From contig NZ_RQGH01000039.1 of assembly GCF_004769635.1 (NCBI RefSeq), positions 1 through 64,000 of the forward strand: DNA of 64,000 nucleotides. Reading direction: 5' to 3'. Under the pieces are notes generated by a model. That model ran no database searches. It was given only the letters and a program-made list of their open reading frames with translations, and was not told where the DNA came from. The translations under genes and the position numbers were made by a program. Numbering within the stretch: position 1 is the stretch's first letter; every line of letters begins with the position of its first letter. Positions 53,333 to 62,697 of the stretch are shown here, piece after piece. The stretch is from Leptospira jelokensis (GTDB taxonomy: Bacteria; Spirochaetota; Leptospiria; Leptospirales; Leptospiraceae).

Positions 53333-54695
53333 CAAAACATTTTCCTAAATTGCGAAGGTAAGATGCTTCTGCCAAGCTGAGATCTCGTTTTCCTATCAGC
53401 AAATTTTTTTCTCGATTGATTAGATCATTTTCGATGATATCCCAATTTTCAAAACTAATTAATCCATTTGAATACTGAGATCTTGCAATCGTTGCTCTTA
53501 TTTCTGAAGCTTTATAAAATTCTGTCAAAATCAATAATTGTTCAGAAGCATTTTTGAAATTTATATACGATTGCTCTAGGGAAAATGATAATAGGTTTTT
53601 TTTAGAATCACGAGTGTGAATCGATTTTTCATATTCTGATTTTGCGATTTTGACATTATAATAATCTCTTCCACCATTAAACAATGGATAAGTCAAATTT
53701 AGACCAAAACTATAATTTCTAGGTTTGGGTAACCACACATCATCTTGCCTTGTGATTGTTGCACTTAAATTGAGATCTGGGTAAAATCCAGCTTCAGCCA
53801 CACCAATGTTTGCCTGAGCTGCGCGCACTTTGGATTGTTCTGCCATTATGGAAGGATGAGAATCCAAAAGATTTCCCTTTTCTTTTTCACTAATTTTTTT
53901 TTCTACTATAGGTTCGTATACAAAAGTTGTATCCATGGTAACTTCAAATGGTGTAGCAATGACTCTTTCTATTTCCTTCCAATTCGTTTGGAACAATCGT
54001 TCCGCAAAAGATACTTCGTATTCCGATTGTTTTACAAACGATTCACTGAGTAAAAAACTTCCTTTGTGTTCTCGTCCTACTTCGTAACGAAGTTTTACCA
54101 AATCACGATTTTTAGTTCGCCTTTCTTTAATTTTGATTGAAAGTTGGTGGAGTTCTTTAGCATAAAGCGCTTGTGAATATGCTGATTTTAACTCAAAACA
54201 AATTTTAAGTTTGGAATCACTTAACGTTTGTTTTGCCGCCTGAAGTAAAGCTTCTGTTTTTTCAATTCCACTTTTATCACGAAAACCAGCAAATAAATTT
54301 TGGTTGGTACTAAGTCCTACCGAATACCGATTCACAGCAGTTGGTCTCGATTCACCAGTTCCTGTTTGTTGGTTTTGTGAGGACCCACTTGCCCCACTGA
54401 CCAAGGGGTCATTGACGGTTCCTGATCCACTAAAATTGGCTGAAGATTGTCTAGCGGAAGCAAGTACATTGACAGTTGGGTAATACCCCGCATAACTTTT
54501 TTCATTTTCATAAAATGCTTTTTCATAATCAGCTTTTACGGATAAATATTCGGGATTAAATTGAATTGCTTTTTGCCATAACTCCTTTAATTGGACTTGT
54601 TTTGAAACCTCTCCAACCAAAACAGAAGGCAAAAGAAATAGAGATAGGATGGAAGGCAATTGGAGTTTCACTAAATAAGAAACCCGATTTCCCAA
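53322..54695 (-). CDS. TolC-family outer-membrane efflux protein
   Basis: The frame is open far upstream (to 54878), but those codons overlap the Ser/Gly tail of the TPM gene and give a low-complexity sequence. I place the start at TTG 54695 (GGAA 7 bases upstream); GTG 54671 is the alternative. Either gives a signal peptide ending SVLVGEVS. The product of about 457 residues has two TolC/OEP repeats: LWQKAIQFNPEYLSVKADYEKAFYENEKSYAGYYPTV and SHPSIMAEQSKVRAAQANIGVAEAGFYPDLNLSATI, the usual helical-hairpin plus beta-strand pattern. It is the outer-membrane exit duct for MacAB. Confidence 0.85.
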   Translation of the reverse strand: MGNRVSYLVKLQLPSILSLFLLPSVLVGEVSKQVQLKELWQKAIQFNPEYLSVKADYEKAFYENEKSYAGYYPTVNVLASARQSSANFSGSGTVNDPLVSGASGSSQNQQTGTGESRPTAVNRYSVGLSTNQNLFAGFRDKSGIEKTEALLQAAKQTLSDSKLKICFELKSAYSQALYAKELHQLSIKIKERRTKNRDLVKLRYEVGREHKGSFLLSESFVKQSEYEVSFAERLFQTNWKEIERVIATPFEVTMDTTFVYEPIVEKKISEKEKGNLLDSHPSIMAEQSKVRAAQANIGVAEAGFYPDLNLSATITRQDDVWLPKPRNYSFGLNLTYPLFNGGRDYYNVKIAKSEYEKSIHTRDSKKNLLSFSLEQSYINFKNASEQLLILTEFYKASEIRATIARSQYSNGLISFENWDIIENDLINREKNLLIGKRDLSLAEASYLRNLGKCFDEE

Positions 54696-54762
54696 TGAAA
54701 AGTTCCATGAATTTTTAAAAAAATAAAAAATAGGGAAGAAGGTCTTAATTTTTTTTCCAATC

Positions 54763-55689
54763 TTACCAACTTCCAGAACTCCCACCTCCTCCAAAACTGC
54801 CGCCACCTCCACGAAACCCACCTGAACTTCCACCACTCGACCAACCGCTGCTACTGCTTGCACTCGAAGAACTCGCAAAACTAGATTGATTCATCCTTTG
54901 TCGACCGTGAGGTGTGAGTAAGTGATAGAGTTTGTAAAGTCCGACACCGATCGCATATACAAGAAATACAGCGGCTCCCACATTGGCACCATGAATGGCC
55001 GTTGGGAACAAACTCCAAAACGGAAATAAAAAGAAATAGAGGAACCAGCCAATATAAGGTGCGTTAGCTGCATAAAAAGTAAAAATACCCAATACAAATA
55101 CTATAAAAAATGTTAAAAAAATCTTTAAACCAATTGGCAATTCATCACTTGCCCCAGACAAATCTCCCAAAAAAGATAAGGGACCAAGGTGGGAATAATC
55201 TTTAGGTTCAGGCATATGGTATTCCCCTTCAATGGCACCCATAATGGCTTTGATTCCATTTTGAATGCCAACATCAAATTCTCCTTTTTTGAATGCAGGT
55301 TTGATTTCATTTTCTATGATATGGTGGCACAAAACATCGGTTAATACACCTTCTAACCCATAACCAACTTCAATTCTCAACTTTCGATCTTCCATTGCGA
55401 TGAGCAAAAGTACCCCGTTATCCTTTTCTTTTTGGCCCAATTTCCATGCCTCAGCCACTCGAATGGAATATTCTTCTAGGTTTTCACCTTCTAGTGATGG
55501 AAACATATAAACTGCGATTTGGTTCGAAGTTTTTTTCTCGTGGTCTTTGAGTTGTTTTTCTAAGGCAGAAACAAAGTCCGAATGAAGTGTCCAAGTTTCA
55601 TCAGTGACCCTTGCCTTGAGATTTGGGACATCTTTCGCAAATATGAAAATGGGAAGTAAAAATAAAAAAGAAACCAATATCCTTTGCAT
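54763..55689 (-). CDS. TPM-domain membrane protein (YgcG-like)
   Basis: The 308-residue protein has a signal peptide (1-18). A TPM domain spans about 25-155 (LEKQLKDHEKKTSNQIAVYMFPSLEG, AWKLGQKEKDNGVLLLIAMEDRKLRIEVGYGLEGVLTD). Two or three membrane helices follow (about 185-255), and then a Ser-rich and Gly-rich tail (GGFRGGGGSFGGGGSSG) common in this family. TPM proteins are linked to membrane-protein quality control and photosystem repair in plants; bacterial roles are unclear. It precedes the TolC-like gene by 67 bases on the same strand and may belong to the efflux operon. Confidence 0.9.
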   Translation of the reverse strand: MQRILVSFLFLLPIFIFAKDVPNLKARVTDETWTLHSDFVSALEKQLKDHEKKTSNQIAVYMFPSLEGENLEEYSIRVAEAWKLGQKEKDNGVLLLIAMEDRKLRIEVGYGLEGVLTDVLCHHIIENEIKPAFKKGEFDVGIQNGIKAIMGAIEGEYHMPEPKDYSHLGPLSFLGDLSGASDELPIGLKIFLTFFIVFVLGIFTFYAANAPYIGWFLYFFLFPFWSLFPTAIHGANVGAAVFLVYAIGVGLYKLYHLLTPHGRQRMNQSSFASSSSASSSSGWSSGGSSGGFRGGGGSFGGGGSSGSW

Positions 55690-55735
55690 AGAGGAATATT
55701 GGTTTCTTTAAAACCTGTTTACAAGAATTTTTTTC

Positions 55736-57343
55736 CTACTTCTGGATGCGAGTCGCACCGTAATAAGCTGAGATTGGTTTTAATTCTTCAAATCCAATCA
55801 AATTCACCTGGCCACCGCGCTCTTCGTAGTCTCGTTTAAAACTTTGTAAAAACTCAATTGCTGAAAATCCGATCATTTTAACACTTTCATCGAATTTCAA
55901 ATCCACTCTTTCGCCTGGTGCAATTTTACGAAGTAATAACTTTAATGAAATCATATTAGAAAAAAGTAAGGCATGTTTCACATACATCGTATGGACTTTA
56001 TTCTCTGATGTTTTAGTGATATCGGCAATAAATATATAACGAAATGAAACACCAAAATACATTTGAATTAGGATTGCTGTTACAATTCCACAGAAAACAC
56101 CTACTAACAAATCTTCTACGATTGTCACTACCACAGTGACTAAAAAGATCACAATTTGATCCCAACCTTTTTTGTAGGTTTCTTGGAAAACATGAGGAGA
56201 AGCTAACCGAAGGCCAACCATAATCAATATCCCCGCAAGGGACGCCAAGGGAATCCTGTGGATCAGGCCAGGAAGTAAAACAATAAACAATAACAAAAAC
56301 AATCCATGGAAAAAATTGGACCAACGTGTTTTTGCACCATTTTCGATGTTTGCTGATGACCTAACCACTTCTGCAATAATGGGCAAACCACCGATCCAAC
56401 CTAAAAAAAAGTTTCCAAATCCTTTGGCGACAAGTTCCCGATCCATATTGGATTTCCTACGATAAGGGTCAGTATTGTCGACGGCCGTTGCAGTTAACAA
56501 AGATTCGATACTTGCAATGAGAGCAATGGTAATGACCATTACCCAAAAAACTCCATCTTTCCATCTGGAAAAATTGGGAAAACTCAAGCCATCATAAATA
56601 TGATTTGGTAAATTGACTAATTTTTCCGGTCCAATTTTGTATGTGTGGTTTAACAAGGTGTACGAATGTTCACCGGTCAAATCAAAAACCATTCCGAGTA
56701 CAATCCCAACTAAAACCGCAACTAACGGTGCAGGCAGTTTTTTTAAGATAGGGTTTTTGATTTTTGTTAGAATGGCAATGATCACAATAGCAGATAGGCC
56801 AATGATTGCCACCTCTGGATTTACATTCACTATACTTGTTGGAATCTCCACCAGAAGTCCCAATATCGTTTTGGCAGTTGGTGTGATCCCAAGTGCTACA
56901 TAAAATTGTTTTGAAATGATGATGATTCCAATCGCTGCCATCATGCCATGGACAACCGAGATTGGGAAGTATACGGTAAGATTTCCAGCTTTCGATAGTC
57001 CTAAAATCACTTGGATCGCACCAGCGATTACAATGGCTGCAAGTGTTAACTCAAAACCTAATTTTGCATCACCACCACCCAAAACCAAGATGGAATTTAA
57101 CACAACTGCAATGAGTCCCGCAGCAGGGCCGTTGATGGTCAGGTGAGAACCACTAAAGAGTGATACAAAAATCCCACCTACGATTCCAGAAAAGATCCCT
57201 GCCATCGGAGGAGCACCAGATGCCAAAGAGATTCCCAAACAAAGTGGAAGTGCAATGAGAAAGACGACAAAACCGGACACAATGTCCGTTCTCCAGTTTT
57301 CTTTTAAACCAGGTAACCAATCTTTTGGTTTTTGTTTGTCCAT
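55736..57343 (-). CDS. SulP family anion transporter, probably bicarbonate
   Basis: The 535-residue protein has 10-14 membrane helices and the SulP start motif (WRTDIVSGFVVFLIALPLCLGISLASGAPP), SGSHLTINGPAAGL, and GNFFLGWIGGLPIIAEVVRSSANI. A short STAS-like C-terminal region (about 455-525, VDLKFDESVKMIGFSAIEFLQSF) follows. SulP proteins carry sulfate, chloride or bicarbonate. I favour bicarbonate because an SbtA-type bicarbonate permease is encoded two genes away. The ATG follows GAGGAAA. A 30-base gap separates it from the AraC-type gene on the same strand. Confidence 0.88.
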   Translation of the reverse strand: MDKQKPKDWLPGLKENWRTDIVSGFVVFLIALPLCLGISLASGAPPMAGIFSGIVGGIFVSLFSGSHLTINGPAAGLIAVVLNSILVLGGGDAKLGFELTLAAIVIAGAIQVILGLSKAGNLTVYFPISVVHGMMAAIGIIIISKQFYVALGITPTAKTILGLLVEIPTSIVNVNPEVAIIGLSAIVIIAILTKIKNPILKKLPAPLVAVLVGIVLGMVFDLTGEHSYTLLNHTYKIGPEKLVNLPNHIYDGLSFPNFSRWKDGVFWVMVITIALIASIESLLTATAVDNTDPYRRKSNMDRELVAKGFGNFFLGWIGGLPIIAEVVRSSANIENGAKTRWSNFFHGLFLLLFIVLLPGLIHRIPLASLAGILIMVGLRLASPHVFQETYKKGWDQIVIFLVTVVVTIVEDLLVGVFCGIVTAILIQMYFGVSFRYIFIADITKTSENKVHTMYVKHALLFSNMISLKLLLRKIAPGERVDLKFDESVKMIGFSAIEFLQSFKRDYEERGGQVNLIGFEELKPISAYYGATRIQK

Positions 57344-57373
57344 AGGAATTTCCTCTACTAATGTTTTCTTTAT

Positions 57374-58939
57374 TTATTGATTTGGATGATTTGACGTAGA
57401 TTTTCTGAATTGATTGGGATTGATTCCCGATTGTTTTTTGAATTCTAAATAAAAAGCAGACCTAGAACCAAAACCTGCTTTTTTCCCTACCTCAGCTACA
57501 TTCATTTCAGGTTCTTCTAAAAGTATTCTTTTTGCTTCTTTGATTCGATATAAATTCAATAAAGTAGGGAAATTAAAATTGTATTCAACATTGATCAATT
57601 CGCTTAATTGATGATAGGTGAGACCCAACCGATTTGCAATCATCTCTTCATTACAATTTTCATCTAAATAAATTTTATCTGTTTCGAGGTATGTTTCTAA
57701 TTTTGATCGATATTCTAATGTATTAATTTTGTTAGTGATGGAACGAAATCTTGTTTTTGAGACATCACGTTTTTCGTAATTTCTTAAAAATAGAAAACTA
57801 CTCGCAGTTAAAAATGGTAAGTAAAACACAGAGGCATAAATGAAAAAAGGTTGGTACGGATAAAAATCAAAATGGAATAATGTTTTCAAAAACACTAAAA
57901 ACAAAAATAAAACCCAAGAAAAAAAGTAACGTTTCTCTTCTTTGTTCCCATTATTGATAAGAAAAATGTGTGTATTTTTTAGAAAGTAAGCAGCCGAACC
58001 AAATACAAACAAAACTATAAAAATTCTATATTCATAAACAAAGTGAAACAAAGGAACAAACAGGTACAAAAATCCAGAAAATGCAAAGAACCAAAACAAT
58101 TTCGGATATTCTAAATTTTCATTCGTAAACTTAACAAAACTAAACAAATACAAAAAGAAAATGAAATGATTCATCGATAAAAACAAATAATAGGAATGGC
58201 GAATCAAATTGTTTTCATTCCCAAAAACAGATGCCAACTCTTTGCCGTGAACAGAATACACTAACAAAAAGAAGAACAAATAATGGATAAGGATGGAAAG
58301 GTAAACAGTTTCTTTTGATTTGATGTATTCGGAAGTAGCCCAACCTACCGACACAATCGCCACCATAAGAAAAAATAAGAAGGTCAAAAAACGAAACAAA
58401 ACAATGAAACGATAACTTGATGTGGAAATGGTGCGGATTGGAAAATTGATGGTTTCATTTGAATCCAAATACAAATAAAAGTCACGGGATTCATTGGCCT
58501 CTAACCTAACATTAAAATGGGGGAAAGGGGAAAGTAATCCAAGCCACGACTCCCATTGATAACCGCTGTAAACATCACCAATTTCCCCATTTCGATTTTC
58601 GGAACACATCTCGGCAGAAGGAATATTGATCCATTGGATGAGCACACTGAATTCGGATGGAACTTCCAATTGGTTCTGCAAACGAAAATGGAGCCACTGC
58701 CCGCGGGACCTTTGTCGGCTACGGAGCGAATGAGAACTTTCGTTTGGGATCCAAGCCATGTGTTTGAGTTTCTGGATGGACAAGGGATCACATGAATTCG
58801 GAGGGTTTTCTTTCCCAAAGGCTAAAAATTCCACTTCACGGCTGATATTTTGGCCGTAGAAGGCTTCTGGTTTCCAGAGACAGCCTTCCGCTACCAAAAC
58901 GAAGGCCAACAAGGTGAAAACCCGAAAGATGATGCACAT
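57374..58939 (-). CDS. Membrane-bound AraC-type regulator (7TM sensor)
   Basis: The ATG at 58939 gives about 521 residues (the open frame runs to a TTG at 58951). A signal or anchor helix is followed by an extracytoplasmic domain to about residue 165, about seven membrane helices (about 165-380) and a cytoplasmic AraC DNA-binding domain near the end (MIANRLGLTYHQLSELINVEYN, MNVAEVGKKAGFGSRSAFYLEFKKQSGINPNQFRKS). It would sense an external cue and act at the membrane. It lies between the SulP gene (same strand) and divergent sbtA, and probably controls both. Confidence 0.88.
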   Translation of the reverse strand: MCIIFRVFTLLAFVLVAEGCLWKPEAFYGQNISREVEFLAFGKENPPNSCDPLSIQKLKHMAWIPNESSHSLRSRQRSRGQWLHFRLQNQLEVPSEFSVLIQWINIPSAEMCSENRNGEIGDVYSGYQWESWLGLLSPFPHFNVRLEANESRDFYLYLDSNETINFPIRTISTSSYRFIVLFRFLTFLFFLMVAIVSVGWATSEYIKSKETVYLSILIHYLFFFLLVYSVHGKELASVFGNENNLIRHSYYLFLSMNHFIFFLYLFSFVKFTNENLEYPKLFWFFAFSGFLYLFVPLFHFVYEYRIFIVLFVFGSAAYFLKNTHIFLINNGNKEEKRYFFSWVLFLFLVFLKTLFHFDFYPYQPFFIYASVFYLPFLTASSFLFLRNYEKRDVSKTRFRSITNKINTLEYRSKLETYLETDKIYLDENCNEEMIANRLGLTYHQLSELINVEYNFNFPTLLNLYRIKEAKRILLEEPEMNVAEVGKKAGFGSRSAFYLEFKKQSGINPNQFRKSTSNHPNQ

Positions 58940-59017
58940 GGTTATCACCAATGTGGAACTCTAGCGTTCGCAAGGAAGCGAATTCAAGGGCCAAAGAAAT
59001 CGTTTCAAGACTATTTT

Positions 59018-59045
59018 TTTGTCCAATTTTATGATTTTGGACAAA
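59018..59045. promoter_or_regulatory. Inverted repeat upstream of sbtA
   Basis: TTTGTCCAA (59018-59026) and TTGGACAAA (59037-59045) are perfect 9-bp arms separated by 10 bases. They lie 39-66 bases before the sbtA ATG in the divergent region shared with the AraC-type gene. The site could bind the regulator or form an mRNA leader hairpin. A second short pair, ATGATTTT and AAAATCAT, overlaps and extends to about 59062. Confidence 0.6.
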
Positions 59046-59083
59046 TTGCATGTCTAAAATCATGGCAATTACGAGGGACAAAT

Positions 59084-60070
59084 ATGGACTTTCACAATGC
59101 TCTGAACAACATTCTCAACCCACCTGTCTTGTTTTTCTTTTTAGGAATGGGTGTCGTATTCTTTAAATCCGATTTACGCATCACGGAAGGAGTATCGAAA
59201 TTCCTTTCCTTGTATCTATTGTTTTCTATTGGATTCAAAGGAGGGCATGAACTCTTTAAATCTCCTTTCGCCGAAGAACACCTACTCACTCTGATTGCCT
59301 GTATGTTTATGGCATGTTTTGTTCCAGTGTATTCTTACTTCATTTTCCGATTTAAATTGGACCATGCGAACTCTGCAGCCCTCGCTGGGAGTTTTGGTTC
59401 CATTAGCGCCGTTACCTTTGTGACAGCTGGAGCCTTTTTGCATAGTTATGGATTTGAATACCAAGGTTTTATCGTAGCAGGCATGGCGCTCATGGAATCA
59501 CCTGCCATTGTCATTGCGGTCATCATAGACCGACTAGGGAAAAAGAAACAAAATGGGAATCCGAGTGAAAGGATCCAATGGAAACACCTGTTACACGAAG
59601 CATTCTTTAGTTCATCAGTTTATATTTTAATTGGAGCATTGATTGTAGGGTATCTTTCGGGTGAATCTGGATGGAACACAACAAAACCTTTCACAGAAGA
59701 TATCTTCAAAGGACTACTCACATTTTTCCTATTGGACAAAGGGATAGATGCAGCAAAACAAATGCGTGAGTTAAAAAAAGTTGGAATCTTTTTAGTGGGT
59801 TCTTCACTCCTCATTATGTTTGTTAATGTGATCATTTCGATTTTTTTAACCAAAATCATCCAAATGCCAATTGGTGATGCATTGATGTTTGTGGTATTAT
59901 GTGCATCTGCGTCATACATTGCAGTTCCTGCTGCGATGAAGGATTCCATTCCTGAAGCAAGTCCAAGTATCTATCTTACAGTTGCCTTATCGATCGTTTT
60001 CCCGATCAATATCATCTTTGGAATTCCAGTTTACTTTTATTTGTTAAAAATCTTTATGGGTAACAATTAA
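59084..60070 (+). CDS. sbtA: Sodium-dependent bicarbonate permease, SbtA family
   Basis: The ATG at 59084 (GAGGGA upstream) gives 328 residues with ten predicted helices. It matches SbtA (Sbt_1): NILNPPVLFFFLGMGVVFFKSDL near the N-terminus, LLFSIGFKGGHEL, GSFGSISAVTFVTA, GMALMESPAIVIAV, LLDKGIDAAKQMREL and ASASYIAVPAAMKDSIPEA. The open frame extends upstream to 58850 across the AraC gene and is not coding there. SbtA imports bicarbonate with Na+. In a fatty-acid-using spirochete it could feed carboxylases. No SbtB (PII-like) gene is adjacent. Confidence 0.93.
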   Translation: MDFHNALNNILNPPVLFFFLGMGVVFFKSDLRITEGVSKFLSLYLLFSIGFKGGHELFKSPFAEEHLLTLIACMFMACFVPVYSYFIFRFKLDHANSAALAGSFGSISAVTFVTAGAFLHSYGFEYQGFIVAGMALMESPAIVIAVIIDRLGKKKQNGNPSERIQWKHLLHEAFFSSSVYILIGALIVGYLSGESGWNTTKPFTEDIFKGLLTFFLLDKGIDAAKQMRELKKVGIFLVGSSLLIMFVNVIISIFLTKIIQMPIGDALMFVVLCASASYIAVPAAMKDSIPEASPSIYLTVALSIVFPINIIFGIPVYFYLLKIFMGNN

Positions 60071-60173
60071 AATTCCATTTGAATCATTTGCGTTCCTTCA
60101 CAAAATCCTCATTTTGTTCGGTAACAAAATGGGATGGATTCCAAACGCAAATCATAGGATAGGAGAGTACACT

Positions 60174-62006
60174 ATGTTCCGTTTTCAGAATGGCATTCAA
60201 TTTTGTTTCCTTTTATTGGTGCAAACCTCCTTTTTGTTTGCAGAACCAGTAGCAGATCCTACTGGGACCAAACAAGAGGAACCAAAACCGTACAGTTCTC
60301 CTATGAAAGAAAAGGGATTGGATCCAGAATTCAACCGCCATATGTTTGTGGAACCAGCCCTTTCCAAACATTCCGCAACCTCCTCCCAGTTTTGGTTGAA
60401 TGATGTATTACGATTTGGTTTGTACCTTCGCCCGAGGCAAGAAATCCGGTACAATTTAGATTTTAACGCTTCGGACAAAGGATACGTTGACCGCACCCTC
60501 CAAACCTCTTCCCTATATTTTCTTTTTGACCCAAGCCCTTATGTACAAGCGAAAGTAACCTTACAAGATGCTCGTGTCTGGGGTGGAGAATCCCCTGCCT
60601 CGTCTGGTGATATCCGAGCTAATTTTTTTAGTAATTCTGCAGATATCTATTCTCGAAACCAAACCAATGCCGTATCCCTTAACCAAACTGGCGTTAGAGA
60701 AGCATTTATCTTACTCAACAAACTTCCTCTCCAATCCAAACTCCAAGTGGGTCGACAAATTTGGTCCTATGGCGACCAAAGGATGATTGGTGGTGGAAAC
60801 TGGACCGTCAATGGACTTTCGTTTGATGGGGCGCGGTTGATGTTCAATTACGAAACCGTGAAACTCCATTTTTTTATGGCAAGGCCGTATTGGACTCAAA
60901 GTGGGCCGAATGGTGTCGCATCTGCCAATGATCCAAAACTCAATTCTTCTGCCAATGGAACCGATACGACACTCGTCGGAACTTACAATAGTTTTACGAT
61001 CCCAGATTGGGTCACATTGGATCTCTATACCTTAGGTGTGGTGCGTAAGTGGAAAAAAAATACAACCAATCCAATTACTGGACTACCCGAATCTTCACCA
61101 GATGACCCACTCGCTACAAACCGAAGCCGCCAAAACCAAAATTTGGTGACTTCTGGCTTTCGGATTACGAATCGGACAAAAGGAAATTTTTTACCAGAAG
61201 GCAAAGCTTGGGATTTCACTTGGGAATCCGCATTCCAATCAGGGACTTCGGGTAGAAGGATCCAAGATCCATACCTAAAAGGTTACCTTCCTAATGAATG
61301 GGACAATTATAAAACAGAAAGAGAAAAGTACACTGGCCAAATGCATGTATTCCAAACAGGTTACACTTTTTTCAAAAAACTAAGGTTAGGTGGTCAAATT
61401 CTTTATGCATCAGGGGATAAAAATCGATCAGATGCTTCTCTTTCTACTTTCCAAACACTTGCGAACCCACGATTTGGTGTGATCCCTTATTTCAATAGTG
61501 TGGCTGGAATTTCAGAAAACATTAATGCACAAAATCTCTATTCAAAATCGGTAAGTCTTACGTATGCTTCCGAATCTTATGGTGAGTTCCAAATCACATA
61601 CTTTCAAAACGACAAAGCGGAAAAACAAGATGCATGGTATGCCATTAGCGGTGTTGCCAATTCCACTGCATCCATTGGTGAAAGGAATCCCTATCCTGTG
61701 TCGTCTGACAAAGGTAGTACGGAAAATTATTCAAACCAATCCTATTCATCTCCTTATGCTTTGGGGAAACGGATTTATACAGAAGTGGACGTAACATGGC
61801 ATGGCCAAATCAACGATTTTGTTTCGCTTTGGCTCGGTGTTGGGTATTTGCAAGCGGGTGATGCGGTGAGAAACTACCGCAATAGCAAAATCCAATACAA
61901 TGCGACCACACAATCCTTCGAATGGAACCAAAACTACTTACAAGGGCGAAACCAATTGGCAAAAGAAGCTTATATGGCTTATGCCCAAATCAACGCTGCA
62001 TTTTAA
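60174..62006 (+). CDS. Alginate-export-family outer-membrane porin
   Basis: The ATG at 60174 (AGGAGAG upstream) gives 610 residues; an upstream in-frame start at 60114 would put 20 extra residues before the signal peptide (FRFQNGIQFCFLLLVQTSFLFAEP). The mature chain shows LRPRQEIRYNLDFN, YVQAKVTLQDARVWG, VREAFILLNKLPLQSKLQVGRQIWSYGDQRMIGGGNWTVNG and a terminal AYAQINAAF. This fits an 18-stranded AlgE-like barrel ending in Phe. The substrate is unknown; alginate genes are not seen nearby. It stands alone between sbtA and a TetR gene. Confidence 0.85.
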   Translation: MFRFQNGIQFCFLLLVQTSFLFAEPVADPTGTKQEEPKPYSSPMKEKGLDPEFNRHMFVEPALSKHSATSSQFWLNDVLRFGLYLRPRQEIRYNLDFNASDKGYVDRTLQTSSLYFLFDPSPYVQAKVTLQDARVWGGESPASSGDIRANFFSNSADIYSRNQTNAVSLNQTGVREAFILLNKLPLQSKLQVGRQIWSYGDQRMIGGGNWTVNGLSFDGARLMFNYETVKLHFFMARPYWTQSGPNGVASANDPKLNSSANGTDTTLVGTYNSFTIPDWVTLDLYTLGVVRKWKKNTTNPITGLPESSPDDPLATNRSRQNQNLVTSGFRITNRTKGNFLPEGKAWDFTWESAFQSGTSGRRIQDPYLKGYLPNEWDNYKTEREKYTGQMHVFQTGYTFFKKLRLGGQILYASGDKNRSDASLSTFQTLANPRFGVIPYFNSVAGISENINAQNLYSKSVSLTYASESYGEFQITYFQNDKAEKQDAWYAISGVANSTASIGERNPYPVSSDKGSTENYSNQSYSSPYALGKRIYTEVDVTWHGQINDFVSLWLGVGYLQAGDAVRNYRNSKIQYNATTQSFEWNQNYLQGRNQLAKEAYMAYAQINAAF

Positions 62007-62067
62007 GAAAAACGTTCGATTTTTCGCTGGATTGCCTTAGGATGGAAGGGAAACCTGAAATTCATCC

Positions 62068-62697
62068 ATGTTGGAAGCCCATCACAAACAAAGAAGGATT
62101 CGCAATAGCCTCTCACGAGAGGAGATCCGAGATGTTTCCCTCCTCATCTTAAAGGAGGAAGGACTCGAGGGCCTATCCATGCGAAAGATTGCAAACCGTC
62201 TCGGTTGCAGTGTGGCAAGTCCATATTCCTATTATGAAAGCCAAATTGACCTAGTACAAGATTTGATCCGAACGGGTGAAGACGAACTGCTTTCCATGTT
62301 AAAAAAAGCAAGTGCGGATGTCACAACAGGATCTGCATTTGACCAACTGGCTGCCATTGCTCGTTCCTACTTTCATTTTGCGAGCAATAACCGCGAACTC
62401 CACAAAGTGATGTTTGTTACCGATTATGGTGGTGTGCATCGTAAGGCTTTCCCACAACTTCCAAAAAGTTATCGGTTCTTTTTGGAGACCGTTCGCATCG
62501 GATTTGATTCGGGAGAAATTCCTTATCCCAAAAATGAATACCCAGCCATTGCTCGTATGATGTGGAGTTGGATGTATGGTGTGATTGTTTTGGATATGAC
62601 GGGAATGCTTCGGAAACGAAAAGGAGCAGGAAATCCGATCGAAGAAGGAATTTCCTACTTTCAAAAATTGTTAAGCAAACAACCTAACCAGCAATAG
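62068..62697 (+). CDS. TetR family regulator (WHG-type C-terminus)
   Basis: The 209-residue protein has the TetR helix-turn-helix at about residues 15-62: REEIRDVSLLILKEEGLEGLSMRKIANRLGCSVASPYSYYESQIDL. The C-terminal half (FHFASNNRELHKVMFVTDYG, MMWSWMYGVIVLDMTGML) resembles WHG-domain TetR proteins. It follows the porin by 61 bases on the same strand and may regulate it or the convergent acyltransferase, whose 3' end it overlaps by 14 bases. No clear palindrome was seen in the 61-base gap. Confidence 0.88.
   Translation: MLEAHHKQRRIRNSLSREEIRDVSLLILKEEGLEGLSMRKIANRLGCSVASPYSYYESQIDLVQDLIRTGEDELLSMLKKASADVTTGSAFDQLAAIARSYFHFASNNRELHKVMFVTDYGGVHRKAFPQLPKSYRFFLETVRIGFDSGEIPYPKNEYPAIARMMWSWMYGVIVLDMTGMLRKRKGAGNPIEEGISYFQKLLSKQPNQQ

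Noticed and set aside
54696..54878. N-terminal extension of the TolC-like protein to 54878
   Set aside because: The extra codons read through the Ser/Gly-rich tail of the TPM gene in another frame and give a Val/Gly/Glu low-complexity stretch before the signal peptide.
58850..59083. N-terminal extension of SbtA
   Set aside because: It covers the start of the divergent AraC-type gene and does not resemble SbtA. The ATG at 59084 has a good ribosome-binding site and the family start.
60100..60117. ACAAAAT/ATTTTGT hairpin as sbtA terminator
   Set aside because: The stem is entirely AT apart from one pair and lacks a T-run; too weak to call.
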